A stretch of 64,000 nucleotides of DNA, from NCBI GenBank assembly GCA_947499155.1, contig CANMND010000001.1, positions 248,001-312,000 on the forward strand. Reading direction: 5' to 3'. Within the stretch, counting starts at the first letter, position 1. Every line of letters starts with the position of its first letter. The notes below the pieces were generated by a model. It worked only from the letters and a program-made list of their open reading frames with translations, made no database searches and was not told the origin of the DNA. The DNA comes from an uncultured Sphingomonadales bacterium. Its GTDB lineage: Bacteria > Pseudomonadota > Alphaproteobacteria > Sphingomonadales > Rhodothalassiaceae. The translations under genes were made by a program, and so were the position numbers. Of this stretch, positions 8,547 through 17,702 are shown piece after piece.

Positions 8547-9101
8547 TCAGGCGACTTCTTTCGCAACGTCGATTGTCTCGTCACCGGAATTCCAGTTACA
8601 GGGGCAAAGTTCATCTGTCTGCAAGGCATCAAGGACACGCAGGACTTCTTCAGGGTTACGGCCAACGCTTAGATCATTGACCTGAACCATGCGGATGATC
8701 CCGTTCGGGTCCACCAGGAAGCTGGCACGCAGCGCGACGCCTTCATCCTTCTCAAGAATTCCAAGTGCACTGGCCAACTGCTTGTTGTTGTCAGCAAGCC
8801 ATGGGAATTTTACTGCGCCGAGATCTTCACGGCTTTTGCGCCATGCGAAATGGACGAAGTCCGTATCCGTGCTGGCACCAAGAATGACGCAGTCACGATC
8901 AGCAAACTCACCATGCAACTCATCAAAGGCCAGAATTTCTGTGGGGCAAATGAAGGTAAAATCTTTTGGCCAGTAAAATACGAGCTTCCACTTGCCCTCA
9001 AAGCTCTTGTCCGTCAGGCGCTCGAAATCGCCATCCGGAAATTCCGTTGATGAAACAGCTTTCAGATCAAAGGCGGGAAGCTTATCGCCAATTGTAAGCA
9101 T
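8547..9101 (-). CDS. ahpC: Alkyl hydroperoxide reductase AhpC (2-Cys peroxiredoxin)
   Basis: 184 residues. The peroxidatic cysteine is Cys52 in FTFICPTE. The C-terminus carries the CPCNW motif (Cys166, Cys168), the three-cysteine arrangement known from mycobacterial AhpC that works with AhpD. It reduces peroxides in the cytoplasm. GAGGT sits seven bases before the ATG. It is divergent from oxyR across a 108-bp AT-rich region, so peroxide-dependent induction by OxyR is the natural inference. Confidence 0.95.
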   Translation of the reverse strand: MLTIGDKLPAFDLKAVSSTEFPDGDFERLTDKSFEGKWKLVFYWPKDFTFICPTEILAFDELHGEFADRDCVILGASTDTDFVHFAWRKSREDLGAVKFPWLADNNKQLASALGILEKDEGVALRASFLVDPNGIIRMVQVNDLSVGRNPEEVLRVLDALQTDELCPCNWNSGDETIDVAKEVA

Positions 9102-9209
9102 TAGATGACCTCACTCGTTGGGGGGGACTATTAAGTGTTCCCTATGTGCCACCTTTTCTGTTATAGATCAAACAGATATTTTGAATATGATTAATCGATA
9201 GAGTCGATC
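9102..9209. promoter_or_regulatory. Divergent ahpC/oxyR promoter region
   Basis: 108 bp between the two starts. The half nearest oxyR (about 9155-9200) is AT-rich and holds ATAG/AGAT-type half-sites such as TTATAGATCAAACAGATAT and a terminal CGATAG, which resemble spaced OxyR half-sites (ATAG-N7-CTAT) only in part. The placement is right for an OxyR operator, but the exact site is not certain. Confidence 0.5.
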
Positions 9210-10127
9210 ATGGTCCCACCCACTCTCCGGCAACTCCGTTATCTTGCAGCCCTTCATGATCACATGCATTTTGGGCGGGCAGCGGATGCGTGCCATGTCA
9301 CACAGTCAACCTTGTCCTCAGGAATTGCTGAGTTGGAGACCATACTTGATGCACGCCTGGTTGAACGCACCAGACGGTCCTTGTGGTTTACGCCTCTGGG
9401 GGAACAAGTCGTCAAAAAGGCCCGCACAATCCTGCGCGAAACCGAGGAACTGGTTGAACTGACACAAGCCGCATCCGACCCCCTGACCGGCGTCATTCGC
9501 ATGGGAATCATTCCCACCATAGCCCCTTTTTTTCTGCCCTATGCCATGTCGCCTCTGCGTGTTGCCTATCCCAAACTAAAATTGCACCTGCGCGAGCAGA
9601 TGTCTGAAATCCTGTGTCAGGAACTCCATGCCGGCGAACTGGACGTCCTTCTTTATGCCCTGCCCTACCGCTGTGGCGATGTTCATGAGGAAGTCCTGTT
9701 CAGTGACCCTTTTGTGGCAGCCTACCCGCCAGGGGACGCCCCATTGCCAGATATGGTCCGGACAGAAGATCTCAACGGAGAGACCCTGCTGTTGCTGGAG
9801 GAAGGGCATTGTCTGCGCGACCACGCCCTTGCGGCCTGCTCGCTGCCAGGCATTGATCCTACCCGCTCGATCCTTGGCACCAGCCTTCATACACTGGTTC
9901 AGATGGTGGATAACGGGATGGGCATGACCCTGCTCCCTGAAATGGCTATTGCTGGCGGCATTCTGAGCGGTACCGACGTGCAGACCCGACCACTTTCAGG
10001 CACTGCACCTGCACGTAAAATCGGGCTTGTATGGCGCAGGAATTCTGCACGCCAAACCGATTTTGATCTTCTCGCAGGTTTCCTGAGAAGCTGGCACGCA
10101 AGGCGACGGCAGCCGATATTTTCCTGA
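9210..10127 (+). CDS. oxyR: LysR-family peroxide sensor OxyR
   Basis: 305 residues. A winged helix-turn-helix occupies 5-65 (AADACHVTQSTLSSGIAELE) and a LysR substrate domain 93-295. Two cysteines nine residues apart, Cys201 and Cys210 in GHCLRDHALAAC, match the redox pair of OxyR (Cys199 and Cys208 in E. coli), which forms a disulfide on peroxide exposure. It is transcribed away from ahpC-ahpD, the usual arrangement. The ribosome binding site is weak (gatagag). Confidence 0.95.
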   Translation: MVPPTLRQLRYLAALHDHMHFGRAADACHVTQSTLSSGIAELETILDARLVERTRRSLWFTPLGEQVVKKARTILRETEELVELTQAASDPLTGVIRMGIIPTIAPFFLPYAMSPLRVAYPKLKLHLREQMSEILCQELHAGELDVLLYALPYRCGDVHEEVLFSDPFVAAYPPGDAPLPDMVRTEDLNGETLLLLEEGHCLRDHALAACSLPGIDPTRSILGTSLHTLVQMVDNGMGMTLLPEMAIAGGILSGTDVQTRPLSGTAPARKIGLVWRRNSARQTDFDLLAGFLRSWHARRRQPIFS

Positions 10128-10172
10128 TTCGAAAAAGAGGCACTATAGCGTCGCGGAGAATCCGCAAAAGAA

Positions 10173-10206
10173 AATGACCCTTGCGGGTAAACCAGCAAGA
10201 GTCATT
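10173..10206 (+). terminator. Possible terminator hairpin after oxyR
   Basis: AATGAC (10173-10178) and CTTGC (10180-10184) pair with GCAAG (10195-10199) and GTCATT (10201-10206) with one mismatch. The stem begins 46 bases after the oxyR stop and is followed by CTTAGTT, a weak T-tract. Confidence 0.4.
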
Positions 10207-10357
10207 CTTAGTTATCACGAGGCCCAAGGCAAGTGGGTCGGAACAGGGGGAACGTCGTGCGCCCCGTGACTGCAACAACCGACATTATTTCCGTTCATTG
10301 CAAGATTGATTATGCAGAAAATATGGCAACTGTCTTGTCACAGACAGCTCTCATATG

Positions 10358-10373
10358 GTCACAAAGTTGTGAC
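10358..10373. promoter_or_regulatory. 16-bp inverted repeat, candidate operator
   Basis: GTCACAA, two bases, TTGTGAC: a perfect seven-base dyad about 180 bp before the transporter start. A dyad of this size and AT-rich surroundings suggest a transcription factor site. The factor is unknown; it resembles but does not match the CRP/FNR family half-site spacing. Confidence 0.4.
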
Positions 10374-10484
10374 ATAATTCAAAATAAATCCGGTAAACTA
10401 TGCCCAGTATGCTGAAAACCCTATCTTCAGGGCTGGGCAAATGTAACAAACTATGATCTTTTACCACCCCAACGAAAATTAATC

Positions 10485-10496
10485 GGGTATATACCC
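10485..10496. promoter_or_regulatory. 12-bp perfect palindrome before the transporter gene
   Basis: GGGTATATACCC is fully self-complementary and lies 53 bp before the chosen ATG, close to where RNA polymerase would bind or where the 5' UTR would start. It may be an operator or a small hairpin in the leader. Confidence 0.35.
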
Positions 10497-10549
10497 CAGA
10501 TAATATCCACGTGCAGCACCAGCTGCAAAGGACTCACAAAGAGGTTCAC

Positions 10550-12595
10550 ATGGCCAGCACTAGCGGAGTGACGCGTCCACATAATGGCGGAAAAGACGAA
10601 ATACTAGGACACCCGAAAGGGCTGTTCATCCTGTTTCTGACGGAAATGTGGGAGCGTTTCTCTTATTACGGCATGCGTGCACTGCTGATCTTTTATCTGA
10701 CGCAGCATTTTCTGTTCAGTGATCATCGCTCTGCCGTCATTTACGGAGCTTATACTGCTCTTGTTTATGTAACGCCTGTCATTGGTGGACTGCTGGCCGA
10801 CCGTTTTCTTGGTGCGCGAAAAGCGGTGACATTTGGTGCCCTCCTATTGGTTACTGGCCATTTCGGCATGGCTTTTGAAGGCCAGAAAGCCAATGAGTTT
10901 ATAACCTATCAGGACCAGTCATATCAGATCGTCACCGATGGTAGCGGCGACACATCCAACCGCTATATCGAACTTGATGGAGTTCGTTCGAATATCAAAC
11001 TTGTTCAGGGCGGTTTTGAAATCGAGAATGGCGCACAATTGGGCCTGCCCAACTTTATCAATATGAAAGATGCCACCCAGTCCGTGGAAAGAAACCAGTT
11101 CTTTCTCAATATCTTTTACCTTTCTCTTGCTTTCATCATCGCGGGCGTCGGCTTTCTGAAGGCCAATATTTCAACCATCGTTGGAGCCCTCTATGCTCCT
11201 GAGGACAAGCGACGGGATTCGGGCTTCACCATCTTTTATATGGGCATCAATCTGGGCGCCTTTTTCGCCACTCTTGCTTGCGGATATCTGGGGCAAACCG
11301 TAGGCTGGTGGGCAGGTTTCGGGCTTGCAGGGGTCGGCATGTTGTTTGGCCTCATCATCTTTCTCCGTGGACAGCATTGGCTGGAAGGACGCGCCGAGCC
11401 GCCAAAACCCGAGATTCTCAAAGACAAGATTTTCGTCGGCATAAACCGCGAAGCCATGATCTATCTTGGCGGCCTGTTGATGGTCTTTGTGTCCTGGCTG
11501 TTGATCATGAACGAGGGAGTGGTCGGAGACCTGCTCAACTTCTTTGGTCTCGCCGTTTTGGCCTTTGTACTGGGCTTCAGTCTTTTCACCCTGCGCCCAA
11601 AAGGCAGTATCCAGCCGGGTGTTGCGGAATATGGCCTTTTCGGCCTGAGCTTTCTGGCGCTGTTTTTCACAGTATTTGCCTTGACGGCCGACAAATATGT
11701 CTGGTCCTTTTTCTCATTCCCCGAAATTGCGGCCAATGCAACCATGTATGCGGGCCTGATCGGCATCTCCCTTATTATTGCCTATAATGTGCTGAAAGTT
11801 CCGGGGACAGATCGCGACCGCATGCTGGTCGCCACATTCCTGTTGTTGTGTCAGATTCCATTCTGGGCCTTGTTCGAGCAGGCAGGGTCCTCACTTAATC
11901 TTTTGACGGACCGTGCGGTGGACAGGTCACTGTTGGGCTTTGAAATTCCTGCATCAATGTTCCAGTCGCTCAACTCCCTGTTTATCTTCACCCTTGCACC
12001 GCTGTTTTCGATCCTGTGGATCACTCTTGCCCGCAGAGGCTGGGAACCGTCCACACCGGTCAAATTTGCACTTGGCGTCTTCCAGGTAGGCTTGGGCTTC
12101 CTTGTGCTGGTGTTCGGTTTGCAGATGGGAGCAGACGACGCCCGCATGTCGATGATATGGATCGTAATGATCTACTTCCTGCACACAACCGGCGAGCTTT
12201 GCCTCTCCCCTGTCGGTCTGTCGATGATTACCAAGCTTTCGGTCAAGCGCGTGGTGGGAATGATGATGGGTGTGTGGTTTCTTGCTTCCGGCTTTGCCAA
12301 CTATGTTGCTGGCACAATCGCAGCGACAACAGGTGCTGAGACCATCGGTGGCGAGATCACTGATCTTGCAGCAGCAAAAACCAATTATGCCACCGTCTAT
12401 ACCAATATCGGATGGATCGCGGTTGGTATTGCTCTCGTCATCTTCCTAGTATCGCCCATTTTGCGACGAGGCATGCATGATGGCAAGGCAAGCGATACAG
12501 GCCACAATATGGCAGGCGAGCCGCAATTGGCTGAAGCAGGCGCTGCGGGAGTTCCAATATCAAGCAAGCGTGCCGACCTTGAAACACGGGACTGA
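10550..12595 (+). CDS. POT-family proton-dependent oligopeptide transporter
   Basis: 681 residues from the ATG at 10550, chosen because aaagagg lies five bases upstream; the in-frame GTG at 10511 would add 13 poorly supported residues. The ExxER proton-coupling motif is present as EMWERFSYYGMR near the N-terminus, followed by about 14 predicted transmembrane helices. Between the third and fourth helices is a ~70-residue hydrophilic insertion (about 110-185), seen in several environmental POT proteins and probably periplasmic. It imports di- and tripeptides with protons at the inner membrane. This fits the many secreted peptidases in the window. Confidence 0.93.
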   Translation: MASTSGVTRPHNGGKDEILGHPKGLFILFLTEMWERFSYYGMRALLIFYLTQHFLFSDHRSAVIYGAYTALVYVTPVIGGLLADRFLGARKAVTFGALLLVTGHFGMAFEGQKANEFITYQDQSYQIVTDGSGDTSNRYIELDGVRSNIKLVQGGFEIENGAQLGLPNFINMKDATQSVERNQFFLNIFYLSLAFIIAGVGFLKANISTIVGALYAPEDKRRDSGFTIFYMGINLGAFFATLACGYLGQTVGWWAGFGLAGVGMLFGLIIFLRGQHWLEGRAEPPKPEILKDKIFVGINREAMIYLGGLLMVFVSWLLIMNEGVVGDLLNFFGLAVLAFVLGFSLFTLRPKGSIQPGVAEYGLFGLSFLALFFTVFALTADKYVWSFFSFPEIAANATMYAGLIGISLIIAYNVLKVPGTDRDRMLVATFLLLCQIPFWALFEQAGSSLNLLTDRAVDRSLLGFEIPASMFQSLNSLFIFTLAPLFSILWITLARRGWEPSTPVKFALGVFQVGLGFLVLVFGLQMGADDARMSMIWIVMIYFLHTTGELCLSPVGLSMITKLSVKRVVGMMMGVWFLASGFANYVAGTIAATTGAETIGGEITDLAAAKTNYATVYTNIGWIAVGIALVIFLVSPILRRGMHDGKASDTGHNMAGEPQLAEAGAAGVPISSKRADLETRD

Positions 12596-12632
12596 GGCCG
12601 CGCTACACTGATCGGTCCCTGCACAGAATATT

Positions 12633-12669
12633 AAAAATGCCCTGACGCAAACATGTCGGGGCATTTTTG
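12633..12669. terminator. Terminator after the peptide transporter
   Basis: AAAAATGCCCTGAC pairs with GTCGGGGCATTTTT across an eight-base loop; the stem has about 14 pairs with one G-T and ends in a T-run on either strand. It lies 38 bases after the transporter stop. Confidence 0.85.
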
Positions 12670-12706
12670 TTACCCACAAGCCGCAGGGTACACCCATAAT
12701 ACTGCG

Positions 12707-12712
12707 TATAAT
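12707..12712 (+). promoter_or_regulatory. Candidate -10 box of the amidohydrolase pair
   Basis: A perfect TATAAT lies 93 bp before the amidohydrolase ATG and just after the preceding terminator. No good -35 hexamer is visible at 16-18 bp spacing, so this is only a candidate. Confidence 0.35.
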
Positions 12713-12804
12713 TACAAGAGAGCCGACAAGTGCATGACAAGGCACATCTCCTGCTGCTAGCGTCATGCCATCGCGCCAAGAATAACAAAGGGAGAACTCC
12801 ATTC

Positions 12805-14238
12805 ATGCAGTGGGATATTCGTTCTGCACGCACGGCAACAGCCGCTGTAGCGTTGCTATTGGCAGGATGCGCCAGTGGGGCCAATGAAAGCGGGATGATA
12901 TCATCTACCGCTGTCTCACCGGCCAACGCCTCCACCGCCGCCCCCTATCCTTCCACATATGTACCTGGTGACTCAGTTCCAACACTGATCCGCAATGCTG
13001 TCATTTTTGACGGTTTGGGCAACAGGATCGATAACGGTTCCATCCTGATGCGTGACGGCAAGATCGTTGCTGTCGGACAAAATGTGGCAGAGCCTGACAA
13101 CGCTGTGGTCATTGACGCCAATGGCAAATGGGTGACACCCGGAATTATCGATGTGCACAGCCATCTGGGCGTTTATTCATCACCAGGCGTTCGCGCTCAT
13201 TCTGATGGTAATGAAGCAACGGCACCGGTCACAGCTGAAGTCTGGGCAGAGCATTCCGTGTGGCCTCAGGATCCAGGATTTGTCAGGGCGCTGGCGGGTG
13301 GGATCACTGTATTGCAGCTTCTGCCTGGGTCGGCCAACCTGATTGGGGGTCGCGGCGTAACCTTGAAAAACGTTCCTTCGCGCACGGTTCAAGGCATGAA
13401 ATTCCCGGATGCACCCTATGGCCTTAAAATGGCTTGTGGTGAAAACCCCAAGCGGGTCTATGGTTCAAAGGGTCGCGCTCCATCAACACGCATGGGCAAC
13501 TTTGCTGGTTATCGCGCCAGTTGGATCAAGGCGACCGACTACAAGAATAAATGGGATGAATATGAAACCAAGATGGCGAAAGGCCAAAAGGCCGATGCCC
13601 CAAAACGTGATCTCGAGCTTGATACTCTGAAGGGGGTGCTCGATGGCGATATCATCATCCATATGCATTGCTACCGGGCCGATGAAATGGCTCAGGTGAT
13701 CGATATGTCCAAGGAATTCAACTACCATGTTGGGACGTTCCACCATGCGGTTGAAGCCTATAAAATCGGCGATCTGCTGGCGGACAATGAAACCTGCGCA
13801 GCCATGTGGGCAGACTGGTGGGGCTTTAAGATGGAAGCCTATGACGGCATCCGCGAGAATGTCCCCCTGGTTCATAATGCAGGGGCCTGTGCTATCGTCC
13901 ACTCGGATTCCGATGTCGGTATTCAGCGCCTTAACCAGGAAGCTGCCAAGGCCCTTGCGGACGCCAATAAGGCCGGTCTGGATATCCCCAAAGAAGTCGC
14001 CTGGACATGGCTAAGCCATAATCCGGCTAAATCACTGGGAATCGCTGACCAGACAGGCAGCCTTGAAGCTGGCAAGAACGCAGATGTGGTTCTATGGACT
14101 GGCGACCCGTTCTCAAGCTACAGCAAGGCAGAGAAGGTTTATATTGATGGTGCTCTTACATGGGATCTGATGGATAAGACACACCAGCCGGTCATGGACT
14201 TTGAACTGGGTCAGCCTGGTGCGGGAGATGCCAAATGA
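12805..14238 (+). CDS. Secreted amidohydrolase-family lipoprotein (metal-binding partner)
   Basis: 477 residues from the ATG at 12805, preceded by aagggaga. A lipoprotein signal ends at LLLAGC. The amidohydrolase fold is clear: the beta-strand GVVIDANGKWVTPGIIDVHSHLG-like segment carries the HxH metal motif (VHSHLG), and further candidates for metal ligands follow in HMHCYRADE, GTFHHAVEA and VHSDSDVG. The C-terminus has the usual GSLEAGKNADVVLWTGDP composite-domain motif. It is related to imidazolonepropionase-like and dipeptidase-like enzymes; the substrate is unknown. It overlaps the next gene by four bases. Confidence 0.88.
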   Translation: MQWDIRSARTATAAVALLLAGCASGANESGMISSTAVSPANASTAAPYPSTYVPGDSVPTLIRNAVIFDGLGNRIDNGSILMRDGKIVAVGQNVAEPDNAVVIDANGKWVTPGIIDVHSHLGVYSSPGVRAHSDGNEATAPVTAEVWAEHSVWPQDPGFVRALAGGITVLQLLPGSANLIGGRGVTLKNVPSRTVQGMKFPDAPYGLKMACGENPKRVYGSKGRAPSTRMGNFAGYRASWIKATDYKNKWDEYETKMAKGQKADAPKRDLELDTLKGVLDGDIIIHMHCYRADEMAQVIDMSKEFNYHVGTFHHAVEAYKIGDLLADNETCAAMWADWWGFKMEAYDGIRENVPLVHNAGACAIVHSDSDVGIQRLNQEAAKALADANKAGLDIPKEVAWTWLSHNPAKSLGIADQTGSLEAGKNADVVLWTGDPFSSYSKAEKVYIDGALTWDLMDKTHQPVMDFELGQPGAGDAK

Positions 14239-15518
14239 AAACCTTGATAAAAGCCTTCACATCAAGCCTTGCGGGTCTTGCCCTGTTTGCCGGTCCGTCC
14301 CTTGCGCAATCCATTGCCATTACTGGCGGTACCGTCCACAGCATGGGTCCGGCAGGTACCATTGAAAATGCCACAGTCCTGATTGAAAACGGTAAAATCC
14401 GGGCTGTAGGCGAAAATCTGTCCGTTCCTGCTGGCTTTCAAACCATTGACGCCACTGGCAAACAGGTAACGCCAGGTATCTTTGCAGCCTTTACGCAGAT
14501 CGGTGTCGTCGAAGTCGGCGCCGTAAGTGGCTCTCGCGACGGAGCTGTGGGTGAAAAGACGCCTTTCAATGCCGCATTTGACTTAAGCTATGCAGTGAAC
14601 CCCCTTGCCACCAACATTCCGGTCAGCCGTATTGAAGGGCTTACACGGGCTGCTGTCACTGCCACAGGCGGTGATAGCATTTTCGCAGGCCAAGGCGCTC
14701 TCATCCATCTGGGTAACGGCTTTGACCCTGTTACCAAATCCCGTGCCTTCATGACGGCCTATCTCGGCGAACAAGGAAGCCGCATGTCTGGCGGTTCCCG
14801 TGCGGGGGCCGTCGTCTGGCTGATCAATGCCCTGAAGGATGCTGAACGCTACAGAACGGAGAAGAACCCGTCAGCATGGAATGGCGTCGTCAGCGCCCTG
14901 GACGCCGAAGCTCTGGGACCTGTGATGAGGGGCGAACAAAAGCTTGTCATCCATGCATCACGGGCCAGTGATCTTCTACAGATTGTGCGCCTTAAGGAAG
15001 AAATGCCAAAACTCGACCTTGCCATCGTTGGCGCGGCTGAGGGCTGGATGGTGGCGGACAAGCTGGCGGCTGCAGGAATTCCTGTAATCGTACAGCCGTT
15101 CGACAATCTTCCCAGTAACTTCTCGGTTCTTGGTGCAACACAAGCCAATCCCGCCCGTCTGCAAAAAGCAGGTGTCGAGGTCTCAATCTCAGATACAAGC
15201 GGAGATGCACATAATGCACGGTTGATCCTGCAATATGCCGGTAACGCTGTTGCCAATGGCATGCCGTGGCAAGCAGCCCTTGAGTCTGTCACCATCAATC
15301 CTGCAAAGCTCTATGGCGTTGCTGACAGCCTTGGCTCGCTGGAACCGGGGAAAGTCGCCGATGTGGTGGTGTGGGATGGTGATCCGCTTGACGTCATGAC
15401 CAGCCCCGACAAGGTGCTGATCAATGGCGAGGACATCGATCTTGTGTCGCGACAGACGCAACTGCGTGATCGCTATATGAACCTTAAGTCCGATACACCA
15501 TTTGCCTACCGCAAATAA
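14235..15518 (+). CDS. Secreted amidohydrolase-family protein lacking the HxH motif
   Basis: 427 residues with a signal peptide (cleavage after SLAQ, about residue 25). The fold-defining ends are conserved: TIENATVLIENGKIRAVG near the N-terminus and GSLEPGKVADVVVWDGDP near the C-terminus. Where the first gene has IIDVHSHLG this one reads IFAAFTQIG, so the first metal-ligand pair is missing; a His remains in LVIHASRASD. It is probably catalytically dead or altered and works as the partner of the upstream enzyme, to which it is coupled by an ATGA overlap. Confidence 0.85.
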   Translation: MKTLIKAFTSSLAGLALFAGPSLAQSIAITGGTVHSMGPAGTIENATVLIENGKIRAVGENLSVPAGFQTIDATGKQVTPGIFAAFTQIGVVEVGAVSGSRDGAVGEKTPFNAAFDLSYAVNPLATNIPVSRIEGLTRAAVTATGGDSIFAGQGALIHLGNGFDPVTKSRAFMTAYLGEQGSRMSGGSRAGAVVWLINALKDAERYRTEKNPSAWNGVVSALDAEALGPVMRGEQKLVIHASRASDLLQIVRLKEEMPKLDLAIVGAAEGWMVADKLAAAGIPVIVQPFDNLPSNFSVLGATQANPARLQKAGVEVSISDTSGDAHNARLILQYAGNAVANGMPWQAALESVTINPAKLYGVADSLGSLEPGKVADVVVWDGDPLDVMTSPDKVLINGEDIDLVSRQTQLRDRYMNLKSDTPFAYRK

Positions 15519-15536
15519 TCTGATCGAACTTAGAGA

Positions 15537-15584
15537 GCAAAACGGGCCAGGACATATCGCTGTTCTGGCCCGTCTTTCATTCTT
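15537..15584. terminator. Bidirectional terminator between amidohydrolase and surE
   Basis: CGGGCCAG (15543-15550) pairs with CTGGCCCG (15565-15572). Rightward it is followed by TCTTTC; leftward the minus strand reads CCCGTTTTGC. It therefore serves both convergent genes, including the end of the long surE operon. Confidence 0.8.
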
Positions 15585-15600
15585 TCCCGGAATTTGGCGT

Positions 15601-16392
15601 TCACAGGAACGAGGTGTTCAAATGTTTAGCCATCCGTTCACGACTGGCATAATGCGTAAGGTCAAGATGAAGCGGGGTCACTGAAATATGTCTGTCATGA
15701 ATGGCGCGCAGGTCCGTGTCTTCTCCCGGATCCCCCGTTTCTCGTGACAAGCTAAACCAGTAATACGCAATTTCACGCATGTCTCTGCGCTTCTCCACCT
15801 GTAGATGGCTAAGATCACGCCGACCTTGTTCGGTTACCCGCAGACCTTCCACAAGATCAGCAGAGCAGGCTGGAAAGTTGATATTGATCAACGTCTCGAG
15901 CGGCCATCCTTCATTGATGATCCTGCTGACAGTACCACCAGCATACATACGGGATGCGCTCCAATCCGTATGCGGCGCCGTCCGGTCATAGGCCTGACTC
16001 AAGGCGATGGACGGCACCCCTGCCAACGTCCCTTCCATTGCGGCTGCAACCGTCCCGGAATAGGTCACATCTTCAGCAAGATTGGCCCCGCGATTAATGC
16101 CAGACATAATAAGTGTCGGCTTTTGATCTTTCATGATGTGATTGAGCGCCAACATAACGCTGTCTGTTGGGGTGCCACGGATGGCATAACGCTTTTCGCC
16201 TTCCTTCCTGACACGCAAAGGCTCAGACAAGGACAAGGCATGCCCGACGCCGGATTGTTCAGAATCAGGAGCTATAACCCAGACATCATCAGACAAAACA
16301 TCGGCCATCTCTTTTAGGTAACGCAGGCCAGGTGCATGAATTCCATCATCATTGGTAACGAGAATTCGCTCGGTCGAAACAATGCGGGTCAT
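15601..16392 (-). CDS. surE: 5'/3'-nucleotidase SurE
   Basis: 263 residues. The metal-binding N-terminus [13 protein letters not shown], the SGVGHALS segment and [19 protein letters not shown] are the SurE signatures. It dephosphorylates nucleoside monophosphates in the cytoplasm and is linked to stationary-phase survival. It overlaps the serS stop by four bases and is the last gene of the long minus-strand operon, as in many Alphaproteobacteria. Confidence 0.97.
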   Translation of the reverse strand: MTRIVSTERILVTNDDGIHAPGLRYLKEMADVLSDDVWVIAPDSEQSGVGHALSLSEPLRVRKEGEKRYAIRGTPTDSVMLALNHIMKDQKPTLIMSGINRGANLAEDVTYSGTVAAAMEGTLAGVPSIALSQAYDRTAPHTDWSASRMYAGGTVSRIINEGWPLETLININFPACSADLVEGLRVTEQGRRDLSHLQVEKRRDMREIAYYWFSLSRETGDPGEDTDLRAIHDRHISVTPLHLDLTHYASRERMAKHLNTSFL

Positions 16393-17666
16393 AAAGAAAT
16401 CCTGTCAATACCGCCCATATAAGACTGCAAGGCCTCAGGGATTGTGATGGAACCATCGGCATTCTGGTAATTTTCCATAACCGCAATCAATGTGCGCCCG
16501 ACCGCCAGGCCTGAGCCATTGAGCGTATGCGGAAAACGGCTCTTCTTTTCACCCTGGGCGCGGCAGCGTAATCGCATACGACGTGCCTGAAAATCACCGC
16601 ACACTGAACAACTGGAAATTTCCCGATAGCGTCCCTGGCCTGGAAGCCATGCCTCAATATCATAGGTGGCTTGCGCTGAAAATCCCATGTCGCCCGTACA
16701 CAAGCGCATCACCCGGTATGCAATACCCAGACGTTTAAGGACCTCTTCCGCACATTCCAGCATCCGCTCAAGCTCGGACCTTGATTGTTCTGGGGTCGTA
16801 ACGGATACCAGCTCCACTTTTGAAAACTGGTGCTGACGTAACATGCCGCGCGTATCACGGCCAGCTGAACCGGCTTCTGACCTGAAGCAGGGTGTCAAGG
16901 CGGTCACCCGCATCGGCAGATTATCTTCGCTCACAATCTGCTCGCGCTCCAGATTGGTCAGTGGCACTTCGGCAGTGGGGATAAGCCAATGATCGTCACC
17001 TGCCCGATAAAGATCCTCTGAGAATTTGGGTAATTGCCCGGTTCCGACCAAGGCATCGGACCGGACCAGATAGGGCGTCGCCACTTCCATATAGCCGTTT
17101 TCGGTTGTTTGCAGATCCAGCATAAACTGGCCCAACGCCCGTTCCAGGCGGGCAAGTGGCCCCTTTAAAATAACAAAGCGCGAACCAGACAATCGGGCTG
17201 CAGCATCAAAGTCCATCATCCCCAAGGCTTCGCCAAGCTCATAATGCTCTTTGGCAACAAAGGAAAAGTCCGGCTTTTCGCCAAAACTGCGCACCTGTAC
17301 ATTGTCGTCTTCATCCGCACCAACAGGCGTATCTTCAAGCGGCATGTTTGGAAGGGACAACAAGGCGTCTTCCAACTGTGCGGCCAGCGCCCGCTCGTCT
17401 TCTTCCATTTTCGCCATGGAGTCTTTCAGGGCGCTAACCCGGTCCATAAGGGCCTGGGCATCACCGTCACGCCCCTCACGCTTGGCAAGGCCGATAGATT
17501 TTGATTGCTCATTGCGCTCGGCCTGCATGGTCTGAAGGTCGGTCAGGATCGCCCGACGCCTTTTGTCCAGATCAGCAATGGCGGTGGCGCATGGATCCGC
17601 GCCTCGTTTACGAAGGGCATTATCAATGGCCGCGGGATTCTCACGGAACAGGGCTATATCGAGCAT
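16389..17666 (-). CDS. serS: Serine--tRNA ligase
   Basis: 425 residues from the ATG at 17666 ([11 protein letters not shown] is the conserved N-terminus; a TTG nine codons upstream is possible but less likely). The N-terminal coiled-coil arm covers about 30-105. The class II core carries motif 2 ([18 protein letters not shown]) and motif 3 ([20 protein letters not shown]). It charges tRNA-Ser. It lies 36 bp after tatC from the chosen start and is coupled to surE. Confidence 0.96.
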   Translation of the reverse strand: MLDIALFRENPAAIDNALRKRGADPCATAIADLDKRRRAILTDLQTMQAERNEQSKSIGLAKREGRDGDAQALMDRVSALKDSMAKMEEDERALAAQLEDALLSLPNMPLEDTPVGADEDDNVQVRSFGEKPDFSFVAKEHYELGEALGMMDFDAAARLSGSRFVILKGPLARLERALGQFMLDLQTTENGYMEVATPYLVRSDALVGTGQLPKFSEDLYRAGDDHWLIPTAEVPLTNLEREQIVSEDNLPMRVTALTPCFRSEAGSAGRDTRGMLRQHQFSKVELVSVTTPEQSRSELERMLECAEEVLKRLGIAYRVMRLCTGDMGFSAQATYDIEAWLPGQGRYREISSCSVCGDFQARRMRLRCRAQGEKKSRFPHTLNGSGLAVGRTLIAVMENYQNADGSITIPEALQSYMGGIDRISL

Positions 17667-17702
17667 GAAACTGTCGTCCCAACAATCGTGCAAAGGCAGG
17701 TG

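Larger units (their letters stand above)
10128..10549. other. Long intergenic region before the peptide transporter
   Basis: 422 bp without a convincing gene. It holds a hairpin after oxyR (10173-10206), a perfect inverted repeat GTCACAA-AG-TTGTGAC (10358-10373), a smaller TGTCT/AGACA repeat (10331-10346), and the 12-bp palindrome GGGTATATACCC (10485-10496). The part from about 10290 to 10500 is AT-rich, as expected of a promoter region. A 60-codon open frame inside has no supporting features. Confidence 0.6.

Noticed and set aside
9155-9200. Exact OxyR operator
   Set aside because: Half-sites are present but the ATAG-N7-CTAT spacing is not fully matched, so only the region is annotated.
10233-10415. 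Open frame of 60 codons between oxyR and the peptide transporter
   Set aside because: GTG start, no ribosome binding site, AT-rich promoter-like DNA with palindromes inside, and no recognisable protein features.
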